A stretch of DNA of 64,000 bases, from the NCBI RefSeq assembly GCF_022835695.1, contig NZ_BQUV01000011.1:242558-306557 (forward strand). The letters run 5' to 3'. The number at the start of each line of letters is the position of its first letter. The stretch's first letter is position 1. A program made the translations under genes and the position numbers. Below the pieces are notes generated by a model. That model did no database searches. It was not told where the DNA came from and was given only the letters and a program-made list of their open reading frames with translations. This DNA is from Bradyrhizobium sp. Ce-3. GTDB taxonomy: Bacteria; Pseudomonadota; Alphaproteobacteria; Rhizobiales; Xanthobacteraceae. Below, in pieces: positions 46,068 to 57,853 of this stretch.

Positions 46068-47687
46068 ATGGCAGTCAGCGCCAACAAACTCGAACTGCTG
46101 CAGATCGCAGACGCAGTTGCGCGCGAAAAGTCGATCGACCGCTCCATCGTGATCGCGGCGATGGAAGACGCCATCGCCAAGGCCGCCCGCGCCCGCTACG
46201 GCAGCGAGACCGACGTCCATGCCGAGATCGATGCCAAGAAGGGCGAGCTGCGGCTGACCCGCCACATGCTGGTGGTCGATGTCGTCGAAAACTCCTCGAA
46301 CCAGATTTCGCTGCACGATGCGCAGCGCGCCAATCCGGGCGCCCAGGTCGGCGACACCATCGCCGACACGCTGCCGCCGCTGGAATATGGCCGCATCGCC
46401 GCGCAGTCCGCCAAGCAGGTGATCGTGCAGAAGGTGCGCGAGGCCGAGCGCGACCGGCAGTACCAGGAATTCAAGGACCGCATCGGCGACATCGTCAACG
46501 GCATCGTCAAGCGCGTCGAATATGGCAGCGTGATCGTCGATCTCGGCCGTGGCGAAGCGATCGTGCGCCGCGACGAGATGCTGCCGCGCGAAGTGTTCCG
46601 CAACGGCGACCGCGTCCGCGCCTATATCTTCGACGTCCGCCGCGAGACCCGCGGCCCGCAGATCTTCCTGTCGCGCACCCATCCGCAGTTCATGGCCAAG
46701 TTGTTCGCGCAGGAAGTGCCGGAAATCTACGACGGCATCGTCGAGATCAAGGCGGTCGCCCGCGATCCCGGGTCGCGCGCCAAGATCGGCGTGATCTCGC
46801 GCGATTCCTCGGTCGACCCGGTCGGCGCCTGCGTCGGCATGCGCGGCTCGCGCGTGCAGGCCGTGGTGAACGAGCTGCAGGGCGAGAAGATCGACATCAT
46901 TCCGTGGTCGCCCGACATCGCGACCTTCGTGGTCAACGCGCTGGCGCCGGCCGAAGTCGCCAAGGTCGTCATCGATGAGGAGCGCGAGCGTATCGAGGTC
47001 GTGGTTCCCGACACCAACAACCAGCTGTCGCTGGCGATCGGCCGGCGCGGCCAGAACGTCCGCCTGGCCTCGCAGCTGACCGGCTGGGACATCGACATCC
47101 TGACCGAGCAGGAAGAGTCGGAGCGCCGCCAGGCCGACTTCGAGAACTCGACCCGCGTGTTCATGGAAGCGCTCAATGTCGACGAAGTGGTCGGCCAGCT
47201 GCTCGCCTCGGAAGGCTTCACCTCGGTCGAGGAACTCGCTCTCGTCGACGTCAAGGAACTCGCCGGTATCGAAGGTTTCGACGAGGAGACCGCCACCGAG
47301 TTGCAGACCCGCGCCCGCGAATATCTGGAACAGCTCGAGGCCGAGCTGGAAGCCAAGCGCAAGGAACTCGGCGTCGAGGACGCCATGAAGGACGTGCCCG
47401 GCATCACCGGCAAGATGCTGGTGAAACTCGGCGAAAACGACGTCAAGACGGTCGAGGATCTCGCCGGCTGCGCCACCGACGATCTGGTCGGCTGGACCGA
47501 GCGCAAGGAAGGCGGCGAGCCGACCAAGCATGCCGGGTTCCTCGACGGCATCGAGATCTCGCGCGACGAGGCCGAGGCGGTGATCATGCAGGCCCGCCTG
47601 AAGGCCGGCTGGATCACCGAGGCCGACCTCGCCAAGCCGGCTGAAGAGGCCGACACCGACGCCGAAGCCGAAACAGCGGCGTCGTAA
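46068..47687 (+). CDS. nusA: Transcription termination/antitermination factor NusA
   Basis: 539 residues: an N-terminal RNA polymerase-binding domain (~1-125), an S1 domain (~135-200, VNGIVKRVEYGSVIVDLGRG), KH domains (~200-340, VGACVGMRGSRVQAVVNELQ and SLAIGRRGQNVRLASQLTGW), then two helix-hairpin-helix acidic repeats at the C-terminus, ending in a D/E/A-rich tail. NusA modulates pausing, termination and antitermination. GGAG lies 7 bases upstream of ATG. Confidence 0.97.
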   Translation: MAVSANKLELLQIADAVAREKSIDRSIVIAAMEDAIAKAARARYGSETDVHAEIDAKKGELRLTRHMLVVDVVENSSNQISLHDAQRANPGAQVGDTIADTLPPLEYGRIAAQSAKQVIVQKVREAERDRQYQEFKDRIGDIVNGIVKRVEYGSVIVDLGRGEAIVRRDEMLPREVFRNGDRVRAYIFDVRRETRGPQIFLSRTHPQFMAKLFAQEVPEIYDGIVEIKAVARDPGSRAKIGVISRDSSVDPVGACVGMRGSRVQAVVNELQGEKIDIIPWSPDIATFVVNALAPAEVAKVVIDEERERIEVVVPDTNNQLSLAIGRRGQNVRLASQLTGWDIDILTEQEESERRQADFENSTRVFMEALNVDEVVGQLLASEGFTSVEELALVDVKELAGIEGFDEETATELQTRAREYLEQLEAELEAKRKELGVEDAMKDVPGITGKMLVKLGENDVKTVEDLAGCATDDLVGWTERKEGGEPTKHAGFLDGIEISRDEAEAVIMQARLKAGWITEADLAKPAEEADTDAEAETAAS

Positions 47688-47702
47688 GGAGATGCCCCAC
47701 GG

Positions 47703-48389
47703 ATGCTCGCCCAGGCTGACCCCGATCTCGACGATGGACCGCGGACGCAGAAGTCCGCGACCACTCGGATGTGCGCGGTCAGCCGTGAGGTCCGTCCGGT
47801 CGACGAGCTGATCCGGTTCGTCGTCGCGCCCACGGGCGAGGTGATGGCGGATCTCAAGCGCAAGCTGCCCGGCCGCGGATTATGGATTTCCGCATCACGG
47901 CACAGCGTTGCGGAAGCGGTCCGTCGTCACCATTTTAGCAAGGGATTCAAGCGCAATATCCGCGTCGCGCCGACCCTTCCCGCCGACACCGAGGCCCTCT
48001 TGGTCCGCAGCGTCACCGAGGCCCTGGCGATGGCCGCCAAGGCCGGCCAGGTCGTCGCAGGCTTCGGCAAGGTCGAGGACGCACTCAACCGGAACGAAAC
48101 TGCAGCCCTGATCCACGCTTCCGACGGCGCGGCGGACGGAATCCGCAAATTGGACGCGATCCTCAGGCAAAGGGGCGAAAAACGTGGTGAATCGCCGGTA
48201 ATCGCCGTCGTCAATGTTTTGACGTCGGAAGAATTGGATTTGGCACTTGGGCGGTCAAATGTGATACATGCTGCGCTGCTCGCGGGCCCAGCGAGCAAGA
48301 CGTTCCTGTCGCGCTGCCAGTTGCTGGTCCGATACCGGATGGCCGACGACGACAAGACCGCCGAAGCGGCCAGAAATTCCAGAGCCTGA
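47703..48389 (+). CDS. YlxR-type RNA-binding protein fused to an L7Ae-like domain
   Basis: 228 residues. The N-terminal third is a YlxR (DUF448) domain (TRMCAVSREVRPVDELIRFV, LPGRGLWISASRHSVAEAVR); the centre is an L7Ae/L30e-like RNA-binding fold (LAMAAKAGQVVAGFGKVEDA, AALIHASDGAADGIRKLD). In Firmicutes the two are separate genes (ylxR and ylxQ) in the same operon position; in alphaproteobacteria they are fused. It lies between nusA and infB. Confidence 0.92.
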   Translation: MLAQADPDLDDGPRTQKSATTRMCAVSREVRPVDELIRFVVAPTGEVMADLKRKLPGRGLWISASRHSVAEAVRRHHFSKGFKRNIRVAPTLPADTEALLVRSVTEALAMAAKAGQVVAGFGKVEDALNRNETAALIHASDGAADGIRKLDAILRQRGEKRGESPVIAVVNVLTSEELDLALGRSNVIHAALLAGPASKTFLSRCQLLVRYRMADDDKTAEAARNSRA

Positions 48390-48497
48390 TCCAGGAGGGC
48401 GGAGGCCGCCTTTCCGATCGGATTATGCTCAGCAAACGACGACACGTTGAAGGATTTGTGCGGCAAACGCACAGCGAAACGAGATTAGGACTGCTGA

Positions 48498-51188
48498 ATG
48501 GTTGATACCAAGACCCCTGGCGACAAGACTTTGAGTGTTCCGAGCAAGACGTTGTCGCTAAAGCCGCGCGTCGAGACGGGCACCGTGCGCCAGAGCTTCA
48601 GCCACGGCCGGACCAAGCAGGTCGTGGTCGAGAAGCGCGGCAAGCGCCGCGTCGGTGGCGATGGCCCCGGCGAGGCGCATGCGCCCGAACCCGTGGTTGC
48701 AAAGCCCGCGGCGCCGCCGCCTGTCGCCAAGCCGCCGATGGGCCGCCCCGCGCCCCAGCCGCAGCGTAACACCCGCTCCGGCGTGGTGCTGCCGACCCTG
48801 ACCGAGGACGAGCGTTCCGCGCGCGCCAATGCGCTTGCCGACGCCCGTCAGCGCGACGTCGAGGAGCGCCGCCAGGCCGAAGAGGAAGCCAAGCGCCGCG
48901 CCGTTCGCGAGGCTGCCGAGAAGGCTGAGCGCGAGGCCGCCGAAACCCGCCGCAAGGCGGAAGAGGAACGTCACCGCCACGAGGAAGAGGCCAAGCGCAA
49001 GGCCGAAGTCGAGGCCAAGCGTCGCTTCGGCGAAGGCGAGGCCAAGCCCGGCGCGCCGGCCGCCCCGGCGGCCAGGCCCGCGACATCGGCACCTGCATCC
49101 GCTCCGCCCGCCCGTGCGCCCGCAGCACGCCCGACGACCACGACAACCGCGCGCACACCAGCCTCCGCGCCGAGGCCGGCGGCGGTTGCGGCCGGGCCCG
49201 ACGAAGACGAGGGTCCGCGCCTGGTGCGCCGCCCCGGCGGCGCCGTGCGCCCCGCCGCGGCTCCGAAGACCACCCACAAGCCCGGTCCGCAGAAAGAGCG
49301 CGGTCGCCTCACCCTGACCACCGCGCTCAACGCCGATGACGTCCGCGAGCGCTCGATCGCCTCGTTCCGCCGCCGCACCCAGCGCCTGAAGGGGCATGCG
49401 TCGAACGAGCCCAAGGAAAAGCTGATCCGCGAAGTCGTCATCCCGGAAGCGATCACGATCCAGGAGCTCGCGAACCGCATGTCGGAACGCGCGGTCGACG
49501 TCATCCGCATGCTGATGAAGCAGGGCGCGATGCACAAGATCACCGACGTGATCGATGCCGACACCGCGCAGCTGATCGCCGAAGAGCTTGGTCACAGCGT
49601 CAAGCGCGTTGCCGCGTCGGACGTCGAAGAGGGCCTGTTCGACGTCGTCGACAATTCCACCGACACCGAGCCGCGTTCGCCCGTGGTCACCGTGATGGGT
49701 CACGTCGACCACGGCAAGACCTCGCTGCTCGACGCGCTGCGCCACGCCAACGTGGTGTCCGGCGAAGCCGGCGGCATTACCCAGCATATCGGCGCCTATC
49801 AGGTGCTGTCGCCCGAGAGCGGCACCAAGATCACCTTCATCGACACGCCCGGCCACGCCGCGTTCACCGCGATGCGCGCCCGCGGCGCCAAGGTCACCGA
49901 CATCGTCGTGCTGGTGGTTGCGGCCGATGACGGCGTGATGCCGCAGACGATCGAGGCGATCAACCACGCCAAGGCGGCCAAGGTGCCGATGATCGTGGCG
50001 ATCAACAAGATCGACAAGCCCGATGCGCGGCCCGAGCGCGTCCGCACCGAATTGCTGCAGTACGAGGTGCAGGTCGAATCGCTCGGCGGCGACGTCGTCG
50101 ACGTCGAGGTCTCGGCCAAGAACAAGACCAATCTCGACAAGCTGCTCGAGATGATCGCGCTGCAGGCCGAAATCCTCGATCTGAAGACCAACTCGGAGCG
50201 TCCGGCGGAAGGCACCGTGATCGAAGCCAAGCTCGATCGCGGCCGCGGTCCGGTCGCGACCGTGCTGGTGCAGCGCGGCACGCTGCGCGTCGGCGACATC
50301 ATCGTGGCCGGCGCCGAAATGGGCCGCGTTCGCGCGCTGATCTCCGACCAGGGCGAGAATCTCGAAGAGGCCGGTCCGTCCGTGCCGGTCGAGGTGCTCG
50401 GCTTCAATGGTCCGCCGGAAGCCGGCGATCGTCTCGCCGTGGTCGAGAACGAAGCCCGCGCCCGCCAGGTCACGAGCTACCGCGCGCACCAGAAGCGCGA
50501 GAACGCGGCTGCCTCGATCTCCGGCATGCGCGGCTCGCTCGAGCAGATGATGTCGCAGCTGAAGACCGCGGGCCGCAAGGAGTTCCCGCTGATCGTCAAG
50601 GCCGACGTGCAGGGCTCGCTGGAAGCGATCCTGGGCTCGCTCGAGAAGCTCGGCACCGACGAAGTCGCCGCCCGCATCCTGCATGCCGGCGTCGGCGGCA
50701 TCTCGGAGTCCGACGTCACGCTGGCGGAAGGCTTCAATGCCGCGATCATCGGCTTCTCGGTCCGCGCCAACAAGGAAGCGGCCGCCGCAGCCAAGCGCAA
50801 CGGCATCGAGATCCGCTACTACAACATCATCTACGACCTCGTGGATGACATCAAAAAGGCGATGTCCGGCCTGCTCGCGCCCACGCTGCGCGAAACCATG
50901 CTGGGCAACGCGCAGATCCTGGAAGTGTTCAACATTTCCAAGGTCGGCAAGGTCGCGGGTTGCCGCGTCACCGACGGCACCGTGGAACGCGGCGCCAACG
51001 TTCGCCTGATCCGCGACAACGTCGTGGTGCACGAAGGCAAGCTGTCGACGCTGAAGCGCTTCAAGGATGAAGTGAAGGAAGTGGTCTCCGGCCAGGAGTG
51101 CGGCATGGCATTCGAGAACTACGGCGACATGCGTGTCGGCGACGTGATCGAGTGTTACCGCATCGAGACGATCCAGCGCTCTCTGTAA
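48498..51188 (+). CDS. infB: Translation initiation factor IF-2
   Basis: 896 residues. The first ~270 residues are low-complexity Ala/Pro/Glu/Arg sequence with a coiled-coil-like [20 protein letters not shown] stretch, then an IF-2 N2 domain ([20 protein letters not shown]). The GTPase domain has G1 [14 protein letters not shown] near residue 401, G3 DTPGHAAF and G4 NKID; domains II and IV follow. IF-2 brings initiator tRNA to the 30S subunit. The GC-rich N-terminal coding creates long antisense frames, which are not genes. Confidence 0.97.
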   Translation: MVDTKTPGDKTLSVPSKTLSLKPRVETGTVRQSFSHGRTKQVVVEKRGKRRVGGDGPGEAHAPEPVVAKPAAPPPVAKPPMGRPAPQPQRNTRSGVVLPTLTEDERSARANALADARQRDVEERRQAEEEAKRRAVREAAEKAEREAAETRRKAEEERHRHEEEAKRKAEVEAKRRFGEGEAKPGAPAAPAARPATSAPASAPPARAPAARPTTTTTARTPASAPRPAAVAAGPDEDEGPRLVRRPGGAVRPAAAPKTTHKPGPQKERGRLTLTTALNADDVRERSIASFRRRTQRLKGHASNEPKEKLIREVVIPEAITIQELANRMSERAVDVIRMLMKQGAMHKITDVIDADTAQLIAEELGHSVKRVAASDVEEGLFDVVDNSTDTEPRSPVVTVMGHVDHGKTSLLDALRHANVVSGEAGGITQHIGAYQVLSPESGTKITFIDTPGHAAFTAMRARGAKVTDIVVLVVAADDGVMPQTIEAINHAKAAKVPMIVAINKIDKPDARPERVRTELLQYEVQVESLGGDVVDVEVSAKNKTNLDKLLEMIALQAEILDLKTNSERPAEGTVIEAKLDRGRGPVATVLVQRGTLRVGDIIVAGAEMGRVRALISDQGENLEEAGPSVPVEVLGFNGPPEAGDRLAVVENEARARQVTSYRAHQKRENAAASISGMRGSLEQMMSQLKTAGRKEFPLIVKADVQGSLEAILGSLEKLGTDEVAARILHAGVGGISESDVTLAEGFNAAIIGFSVRANKEAAAAAKRNGIEIRYYNIIYDLVDDIKKAMSGLLAPTLRETMLGNAQILEVFNISKVGKVAGCRVTDGTVERGANVRLIRDNVVVHEGKLSTLKRFKDEVKEVVSGQECGMAFENYGDMRVGDVIECYRIETIQRSL

Positions 51189-51237
51189 GTCCAAATCTTA
51201 CCAAGCGTTGGGTCCATTTGACTGAAAATGCGACGAC

Positions 51238-51324
51238 GTGGCCGGACTTTGGTCCGGCCACCAGCGCATTGCCCGATTGAAAGCAAAGTCAGGACATTGA
51301 TGCCCGCGGCCACGGCCTGCGGGC
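51238..51324 (+). other. Two strong hairpins between infB and rbfA
   Basis: The first is a perfect 10-bp stem GTGGCCGGAC/GTCCGGCCAC with loop TTTG (51238-51261). The second (51302-51324) is GCCCGCGGCC/GGCCTGCGGGC with one bulged T. Neither has a T-tract, so they look like processing or stability elements rather than terminators inside the operon. Confidence 0.5.
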
Positions 51325-51346
51325 GCGACGGTTTTGGAAGAAGGTC

Positions 51347-51760
51347 ATGCCCCGTCAAAAGAAGAGTTCCAGCCCCGGCGGATCACAACGTCAGCTGCGC
51401 GTCGGCGAAACCGTTCGCCACGCGGTTGCCGAGATTCTGTCGCAGGGTGAGGTTCACGATCCCGATCTCGAAGGCCACATCATCACCGTTCCCGAGGTGC
51501 GTATGTCGCCGGACCTGAAGCTCGCGACGATCTACGTGATGCCGCTCGGCGGCCGCGACACCGACGCGGTGATCACGGCGCTCGAGCGCAACAAGAAGTT
51601 CCTTCGCGGCGAGATCGCGCATCGCGTCAATCTGAAATTTGCACCCGACATTCGCTTCCGCGTCGACGAGCGGTTCGACGAGGCGGCGCGCATCGAGAAA
51701 CTACTGCGGACACCTGCGGTGCAGCGAGACCTTGCACCCGATTCGGACGACGAGGAATGA
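51347..51760 (+). CDS. rbfA: Ribosome-binding factor A
   Basis: 137 residues. Typical RbfA wording: [20 protein letters not shown], the KH-type region [17 protein letters not shown], and [25 protein letters not shown]. RbfA binds the 16S rRNA 5' helix during cold-sensitive 30S maturation. Its stop overlaps the truB start (ATGA). Confidence 0.95.
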   Translation: MPRQKKSSSPGGSQRQLRVGETVRHAVAEILSQGEVHDPDLEGHIITVPEVRMSPDLKLATIYVMPLGGRDTDAVITALERNKKFLRGEIAHRVNLKFAPDIRFRVDERFDEAARIEKLLRTPAVQRDLAPDSDDEE

Positions 51761-52866
51761 CTGTGATGACGACCAACAGCGTGATCGACGCGAAGGATTC
51801 CGACGCGCGCGACGCTGAGCGGGATGCTTTTGCCGGGCCGCGCACCGACGATGCGCGCCGCACCAACAACGACCCGCGCCACAAGCAGGGCAGGCCGAAC
51901 CAGCAGCCGCGGCGCGACAAGCGCGACGTCCATGGCTGGGTGGTGCTCGACAAGCCGATCGGCATGACCTCGACCCAGGCGGTCGCCGTGCTCAAGCGCC
52001 TGTTCCAGGCCAAGCGCGCCGGCCATGCCGGCACCCTCGATCCGCTCGCCTCCGGCGGGCTGCCGATCGCGCTCGGCGAGGCCACCAAGACGGTGCCGTT
52101 CGTGATGGACGGCCGCAAGCGCTACCGCTTCACGGTGTGCTGGGGCGAGGAGCGCGACACCGACGACACCGAGGGACGGCCGGTCCGGACCAGCGAGAAC
52201 CGGCCGACCGCCGATTCGATCCGCGAGCTGCTGCCGCGCTTCACCGGGGTGATCGAGCAGATCCCGCCGCAATATTCGGCGATCAAGGTGCAGGGCGAGC
52301 GGGCCTATGATCTGGCGCGCGATGGCGAGACCGTGGAACTGAAGCCCCGCCCGGTCGAAATTCACGAATTAACCCTTGTGGAACATGGAGATAACGGCCA
52401 ATCCGTGTTCGAGGCCGAGTGCGGCAAGGGAACCTATGTCCGGGCCCTGGCCCGCGATATGGGCCGGATTCTGGGCTGTTTCGGCCATATCTGCGCCCTG
52501 CGGCGGACCCTTGTCGGTCCGTTTACCGAACGGGACATGATTCCGCTGGAACAGTTGGAGGCTTTGTGCAATAGAGCCGCGTCTGGCGAGGGCAGCCTCG
52601 CCGACGCGCTTTTGCCCGTTGAGACCGCGCTGGACGACATCCCGGCACTGGCCGTCACACGGGCTGATGCGGCAAGGCTCCACAGGGGCCAGGCCGTTTT
52701 GTTGCGCGGACGGGATGCGCCCAATACCAGCGGCACAGTCTATGTCACGGTGGCAGGCCGGCTTCTCGCGCTTGCTGAAATTGGCAATGGCGAACTCATC
52801 CCCAAGCGCGTGTTCAACCTGAACGGACTGACTGCCGGTCCGGCTCGCAACGATGAAAGCAACTGA
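51757..52866 (+). CDS. truB: tRNA pseudouridine-55 synthase
   Basis: 369 residues. A ~55-residue polar N-terminal extension precedes the TruB core, which begins [20 protein letters not shown]. The catalytic Asp is in [40 protein letters not shown] and [15 protein letters not shown] are further motifs. A C-terminal PUA-like part follows. TruB makes pseudouridine 55 in the T-loop of tRNA. The start overlaps rbfA by 4 bases; rpsO follows after 2 bases. Confidence 0.95.
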   Translation: MTVMTTNSVIDAKDSDARDAERDAFAGPRTDDARRTNNDPRHKQGRPNQQPRRDKRDVHGWVVLDKPIGMTSTQAVAVLKRLFQAKRAGHAGTLDPLASGGLPIALGEATKTVPFVMDGRKRYRFTVCWGEERDTDDTEGRPVRTSENRPTADSIRELLPRFTGVIEQIPPQYSAIKVQGERAYDLARDGETVELKPRPVEIHELTLVEHGDNGQSVFEAECGKGTYVRALARDMGRILGCFGHICALRRTLVGPFTERDMIPLEQLEALCNRAASGEGSLADALLPVETALDDIPALAVTRADAARLHRGQAVLLRGRDAPNTSGTVYVTVAGRLLALAEIGNGELIPKRVFNLNGLTAGPARNDESN

Positions 52867-52868
52867 CG

Positions 52869-53138
52869 ATGTCGATTACCGCCGAACGCAAAGCGGAAGT
52901 CATCAAGACGAATGCCAACAAAGCCGGCGACACCGGCTCGCCTGAGGTCCAGGTCGCGATCCTGTCGGAACGCATCAATAACCTCACCGAGCACTTCAAG
53001 AGCCATGTGAAGGACAACCATTCACGCCGCGGCCTCCTGAAGCTCGTGTCGACGCGCCGTTCCCTGCTTGACTACATCAAGCGCAAGGACGAGGCGCGCT
53101 ACAAGGCGCTGCTCGAGAAGCACAACATCCGTCGTTGA
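52869..53138 (+). CDS. rpsO: Ribosomal protein S15
   Basis: 89 residues, exactly the common S15 length. Motifs: [40 protein letters not shown] and [21 protein letters not shown]15 binds the 16S central domain early in 30S assembly. It is two bases after truB and upstream of pnp, the near-universal order. Confidence 0.98.
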   Translation: MSITAERKAEVIKTNANKAGDTGSPEVQVAILSERINNLTEHFKSHVKDNHSRRGLLKLVSTRRSLLDYIKRKDEARYKALLEKHNIRR

Positions 53139-53148
53139 TTTGAAAAGC

Positions 53149-53172
53149 ACGCGCGCGAGAATTCGCGCGCGT
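53149..53172 (+). terminator. GC hairpin in the rpsO-pnp gap (terminator or processing site)
   Basis: Perfect 10-bp stem ACGCGCGCGA/TCGCGCGCGT with loop GAAT, followed by TTTCG. The T-run is short. In many bacteria an RNase-processed stem here controls pnp expression, so this may serve either role. The rest of the 315-base gap (53173-53453) shows no gene and presumably holds the pnp leader. Confidence 0.6.
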
Positions 53173-53453
53173 TTTCGCATGGTCGTCCGTGAAATCGGGC
53201 TTTCGAATTGTCGAAAGATGATCATGCGCAGCATGGCAGTCGCGCCATGCCAACTAGCGTCCAGCAGCAATCCGGCCGCTGGACCGGGCAAGATGCCCAG
53301 ATGACCGAAAGGATGGACGCCATCCGAAATCCAGGGACCATGGCAGGATCGCCGGATGCTGATCGCAACACGCGCATCAGTGTCTCGCCGTCTTGGCATG
53401 GTCTTTGTGTTTCAGGGCGCCGTGCTTTCGTGAAACCATGAAAGAAAACCGAA

Positions 53454-55610
<2,157 letters not shown>

Positions 55611-55640
55611 GCCAAACCAACCGGCAAACTGATCATTACG

Positions 55641-55668
55641 AAAGGGCGGCCCAAGGGCCGCCCTTTTT
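55641..55668 (+). terminator. Rho-independent terminator after pnp
   Basis: Perfect 12-base arms AAAGGGCGGCCC and GGGCCGCCCTTT separated by AA, with the second arm running into TTTTT. It lies 30 bases after the pnp stop and ends the rimP-pnp operon. Confidence 0.92.
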
Positions 55669-55806
55669 GCTTTTGGAGGCTCGGACGCAGATCAATCCCG
55701 GCTGATCGGCGTGCGCGGTCTTGACCCGACATTGTGACCGACACCGTTGGAACCCGTTCACAACTTGCGCCTAACATCAGGACGCTTTCCAGCATGGAGA
55801 ATGACG

Positions 55807-56541
55807 ATGTCCTTGATGTCCCGACGCCACTTGATCATTGCAGCAGGCGGCATCGCCGCGGCCGCCGCCTCGTCGCGCGCAGCATTCGCGCAGGCCACGA
55901 CGCAGGCGCCGGCCGGACCATTCAAGATCGATCCGCTGACTTATCCCGCCAATGCGCTGGAGCCGCACATCGATGCCAAGACGATGGAGATCCATCACGA
56001 CCGGCATCACCAGGCCTATGTCACCAACCTCAACACTTTCGCCAAGGACAATCCGCAGATCGCCGAGAAGCCGGTCACCGAGGTGCTCGCCAATCTCGGC
56101 AGCGTGCCGGACGCGATCCGTACCGGCGTGCGCAACAACATGGGCGGCCACGCCAACCACACGATGTTCTGGCAGATCATGGGACCGAACGGCGGCAAGG
56201 CGGACGGCGAGGTGCTCGCCGCGATCGACCGCGATCTCGGCGGCATGGAGAAATTGCAGACCGATTTCAACGCCGCCGGCGGACGCGTATTCGGGTCCGG
56301 CTGGGTGTTCGTCACCGTGACCAAGGACGGCAAGCTCGCGATCGAGACCCGGCCGAACCAGGACAATCCGATCATGGACGGCAAGCGCGCGCTGCTCGGC
56401 AACGACGTCTGGGAGCACGCCTATTATCTCACGTACCAGAACCGCCGGCCCGATTACCTCAAGGCGTGGTGGAATACGGTGAACTGGAAGGCCGTGGCGG
56501 AACGCTATGCGGCCGCCAAGGCCGGCACACTCGGCGTCTGA
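55807..56541 (+). CDS. Superoxide dismutase (Mn/Fe family) with Tat signal peptide
   Basis: 244 residues. The first ~30 form a twin-arginine signal (MSLMSRRHLIIAAGGIAAAA, Ala-rich cleavage zone ending AFAQA), unusual since most Mn/Fe-SODs are cytoplasmic. The metal ligands are all present: His63 in MEIHHDRHH, His118 in GGHANHTMFW, Asp200 and His204 in NDVWEHAYYL. GGHANH and NQDNPIMDG favour manganese. The ATG at 55807 is chosen because GGAG lies 7 bases upstream; ATGs at 55801 and 55816 keep the signal. It would detoxify superoxide in the periplasm. Confidence 0.92.
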   Translation: MSLMSRRHLIIAAGGIAAAAASSRAAFAQATTQAPAGPFKIDPLTYPANALEPHIDAKTMEIHHDRHHQAYVTNLNTFAKDNPQIAEKPVTEVLANLGSVPDAIRTGVRNNMGGHANHTMFWQIMGPNGGKADGEVLAAIDRDLGGMEKLQTDFNAAGGRVFGSGWVFVTVTKDGKLAIETRPNQDNPIMDGKRALLGNDVWEHAYYLTYQNRRPDYLKAWWNTVNWKAVAERYAAAKAGTLGV

Positions 56542-56664
56542 GCCGCCGCAAGGCTCGCTCGCCACGAAAGGCAGCGCTAGAGTTGAAGCCCCCCGACCAA
56601 TCGCGAGGCCTTCTGCTTTGTACAGCCGGAGCTTCGCGCGCCGGATGGCGAGCGCCAGGAAACC

Positions 56665-57144
56665 ATGATGACACGGCCGATCATCCGCCCCGCCCGTCCC
56701 GACGAACTGGATGTGATCGCGCGCGCCTGGATGGACAGCTGGACGTCGACCGGGCTCTCGCGGGCAAGTGAAAGCCTGTTGAGCGATCTGCGCGCCCGCC
56801 TGCCGCTCGAGATCACCGGCGGCTGGAGCCTGTTCGTCGCCGACGACCGCGGCACCATCGCCGCCATGCTGGCGCTGCACCTGCCGACCCTGCTGCTCGA
56901 CCAGCTGATGGTCGCGCCAAGCCATCAGGGCCGGAGCCTGGGACGCGAGCTGCTCGCCTTCACGCGCCGGCAGATGCCGGACGAGATCTGGCTGAAATGC
57001 GTCCGCGAGAACGAGAAGGCCTGGCGCTGGTACGAGCGCGAGGGTTTCGTGTTCGAGAAGGAAGCGCCCAATCCGGTCACCGGCTTCATGATGAAGCACT
57101 ATCGGTGGAAGAGAACAGACCGCACATCGGAGGCTAACCCATGA
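56665..57144 (+). CDS. GNAT family N-acetyltransferase
   Basis: 159 residues or one fewer, as ATG codons at 56665 and 56668 are adjacent. The acetyl-CoA loop is in VAPSHQGRSLGRELLAFTRR, followed by LKCVRENEKAWRWYEREGFV, the usual GNAT C-terminal motif. The substrate is unknown. Its stop overlaps the GST start by 4 bases (ATGA), so the two are coupled. Confidence 0.87.
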   Translation: MMTRPIIRPARPDELDVIARAWMDSWTSTGLSRASESLLSDLRARLPLEITGGWSLFVADDRGTIAAMLALHLPTLLLDQLMVAPSHQGRSLGRELLAFTRRQMPDEIWLKCVRENEKAWRWYEREGFVFEKEAPNPVTGFMMKHYRWKRTDRTSEANP

Positions 57145-57737
57145 TCAAGCTGTACTGGTCGCCGCGCTCGCGCTCGTTCTCCGCCATCTGGCTGCTGGAG
57201 GAATCCGGCCTGCCCTACGAGCGGGTGCTGACCGACATCAGCACCGGCGCGCAGAAGGCACCGGACTTCCTCAAGATCAACCCGATGGGCAAGGTGCCGG
57301 CATTGACCGATGGCGATGCGAAGCTCGCCGAGGCCGCCGCGATCTGTGCCTATATCGCCGACCGCTATCCGGAGACGAAGCTTGCGCCGGCCGTGAACGA
57401 CCCCAAGCGCGCACGCTATCTGCAATGGCTGTTCTTCTCGCCGAGCTGCATCGAGCCGGCGCTGATCCAGCTCTTCACCAAGCTCGAGGTGCCGACCAGC
57501 ACCGCGGCATGGGGCAGCGCCGCGCAGGTGTTCGACGTGCTCGACGCCGAGCTGCAGAAGGGGCCGTGGATCCTCGGCGAACAATTCTCCGCCGCCGACA
57601 TCGCGATCGGCGCGGGACTGAATTTTGCGGTGCGCGTGTTCAAGCTGGTGCCGCCGCGGCCGTCGTTCGACGCCTATATCGACCGTTGCGTGGCGCGGCC
57701 CGCATTCCAGCGCGCAGAGAAGATCGCGGCGGGATAA
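57141..57737 (+). CDS. Glutathione S-transferase family protein
   Basis: 198 residues. The thioredoxin-like N-terminal domain begins MIKLYWSPRSRSFSAIWLLE, with the candidate catalytic Ser in SPRSRS; FLKINPMGKVPALTDGDAKL contains the cis-Pro and glutathione-binding region, and AEAAAICAYIADRYPETKL the Glu/Ala-Ser type site. A helical C-terminal domain follows. It conjugates glutathione to electrophiles or acts as a reductase; the substrate is unknown. Confidence 0.9.
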   Translation: MIKLYWSPRSRSFSAIWLLEESGLPYERVLTDISTGAQKAPDFLKINPMGKVPALTDGDAKLAEAAAICAYIADRYPETKLAPAVNDPKRARYLQWLFFSPSCIEPALIQLFTKLEVPTSTAAWGSAAQVFDVLDAELQKGPWILGEQFSAADIAIGAGLNFAVRVFKLVPPRPSFDAYIDRCVARPAFQRAEKIAAG

Positions 57738-57744
57738 CGCGCTC

Positions 57745-57832
57745 GTAGCCCGGATGAAGCGCAGCGAAATCCGGGGCCGCTGTATCCGCGGATGGAGCTG
57801 TCCCGGATTGCGCTCCGCTCCATCCGGGCTAC
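57745..57832. repeat. REP-like repeat GTAGCCCGGATGAAGCGCAGCG...CATCCGGGCTAC, copy 1
   Basis: The outer arms GTAGCCCGGATG and CATCCGGGCTAC are perfect inverted copies; inner AGCGCAGCGAAATCCGGG and CCCGGATTGCGCTCCGCT also pair. A second copy lies at 63699. It is in the gap between the convergent GST and fabV genes. Confidence 0.85.
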
Positions 57833-57853
57833 CAAGCAGCGGCGCCGGCCCGT

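Noticed and set aside
48558-51194. 878-codon open frame antisense to infB
   Set aside because: It mirrors infB on the opposite strand in a GC-rich gene; the translation is Asp/His/Arg/Ala-rich without domains. Such frames are common opposite high-GC genes.
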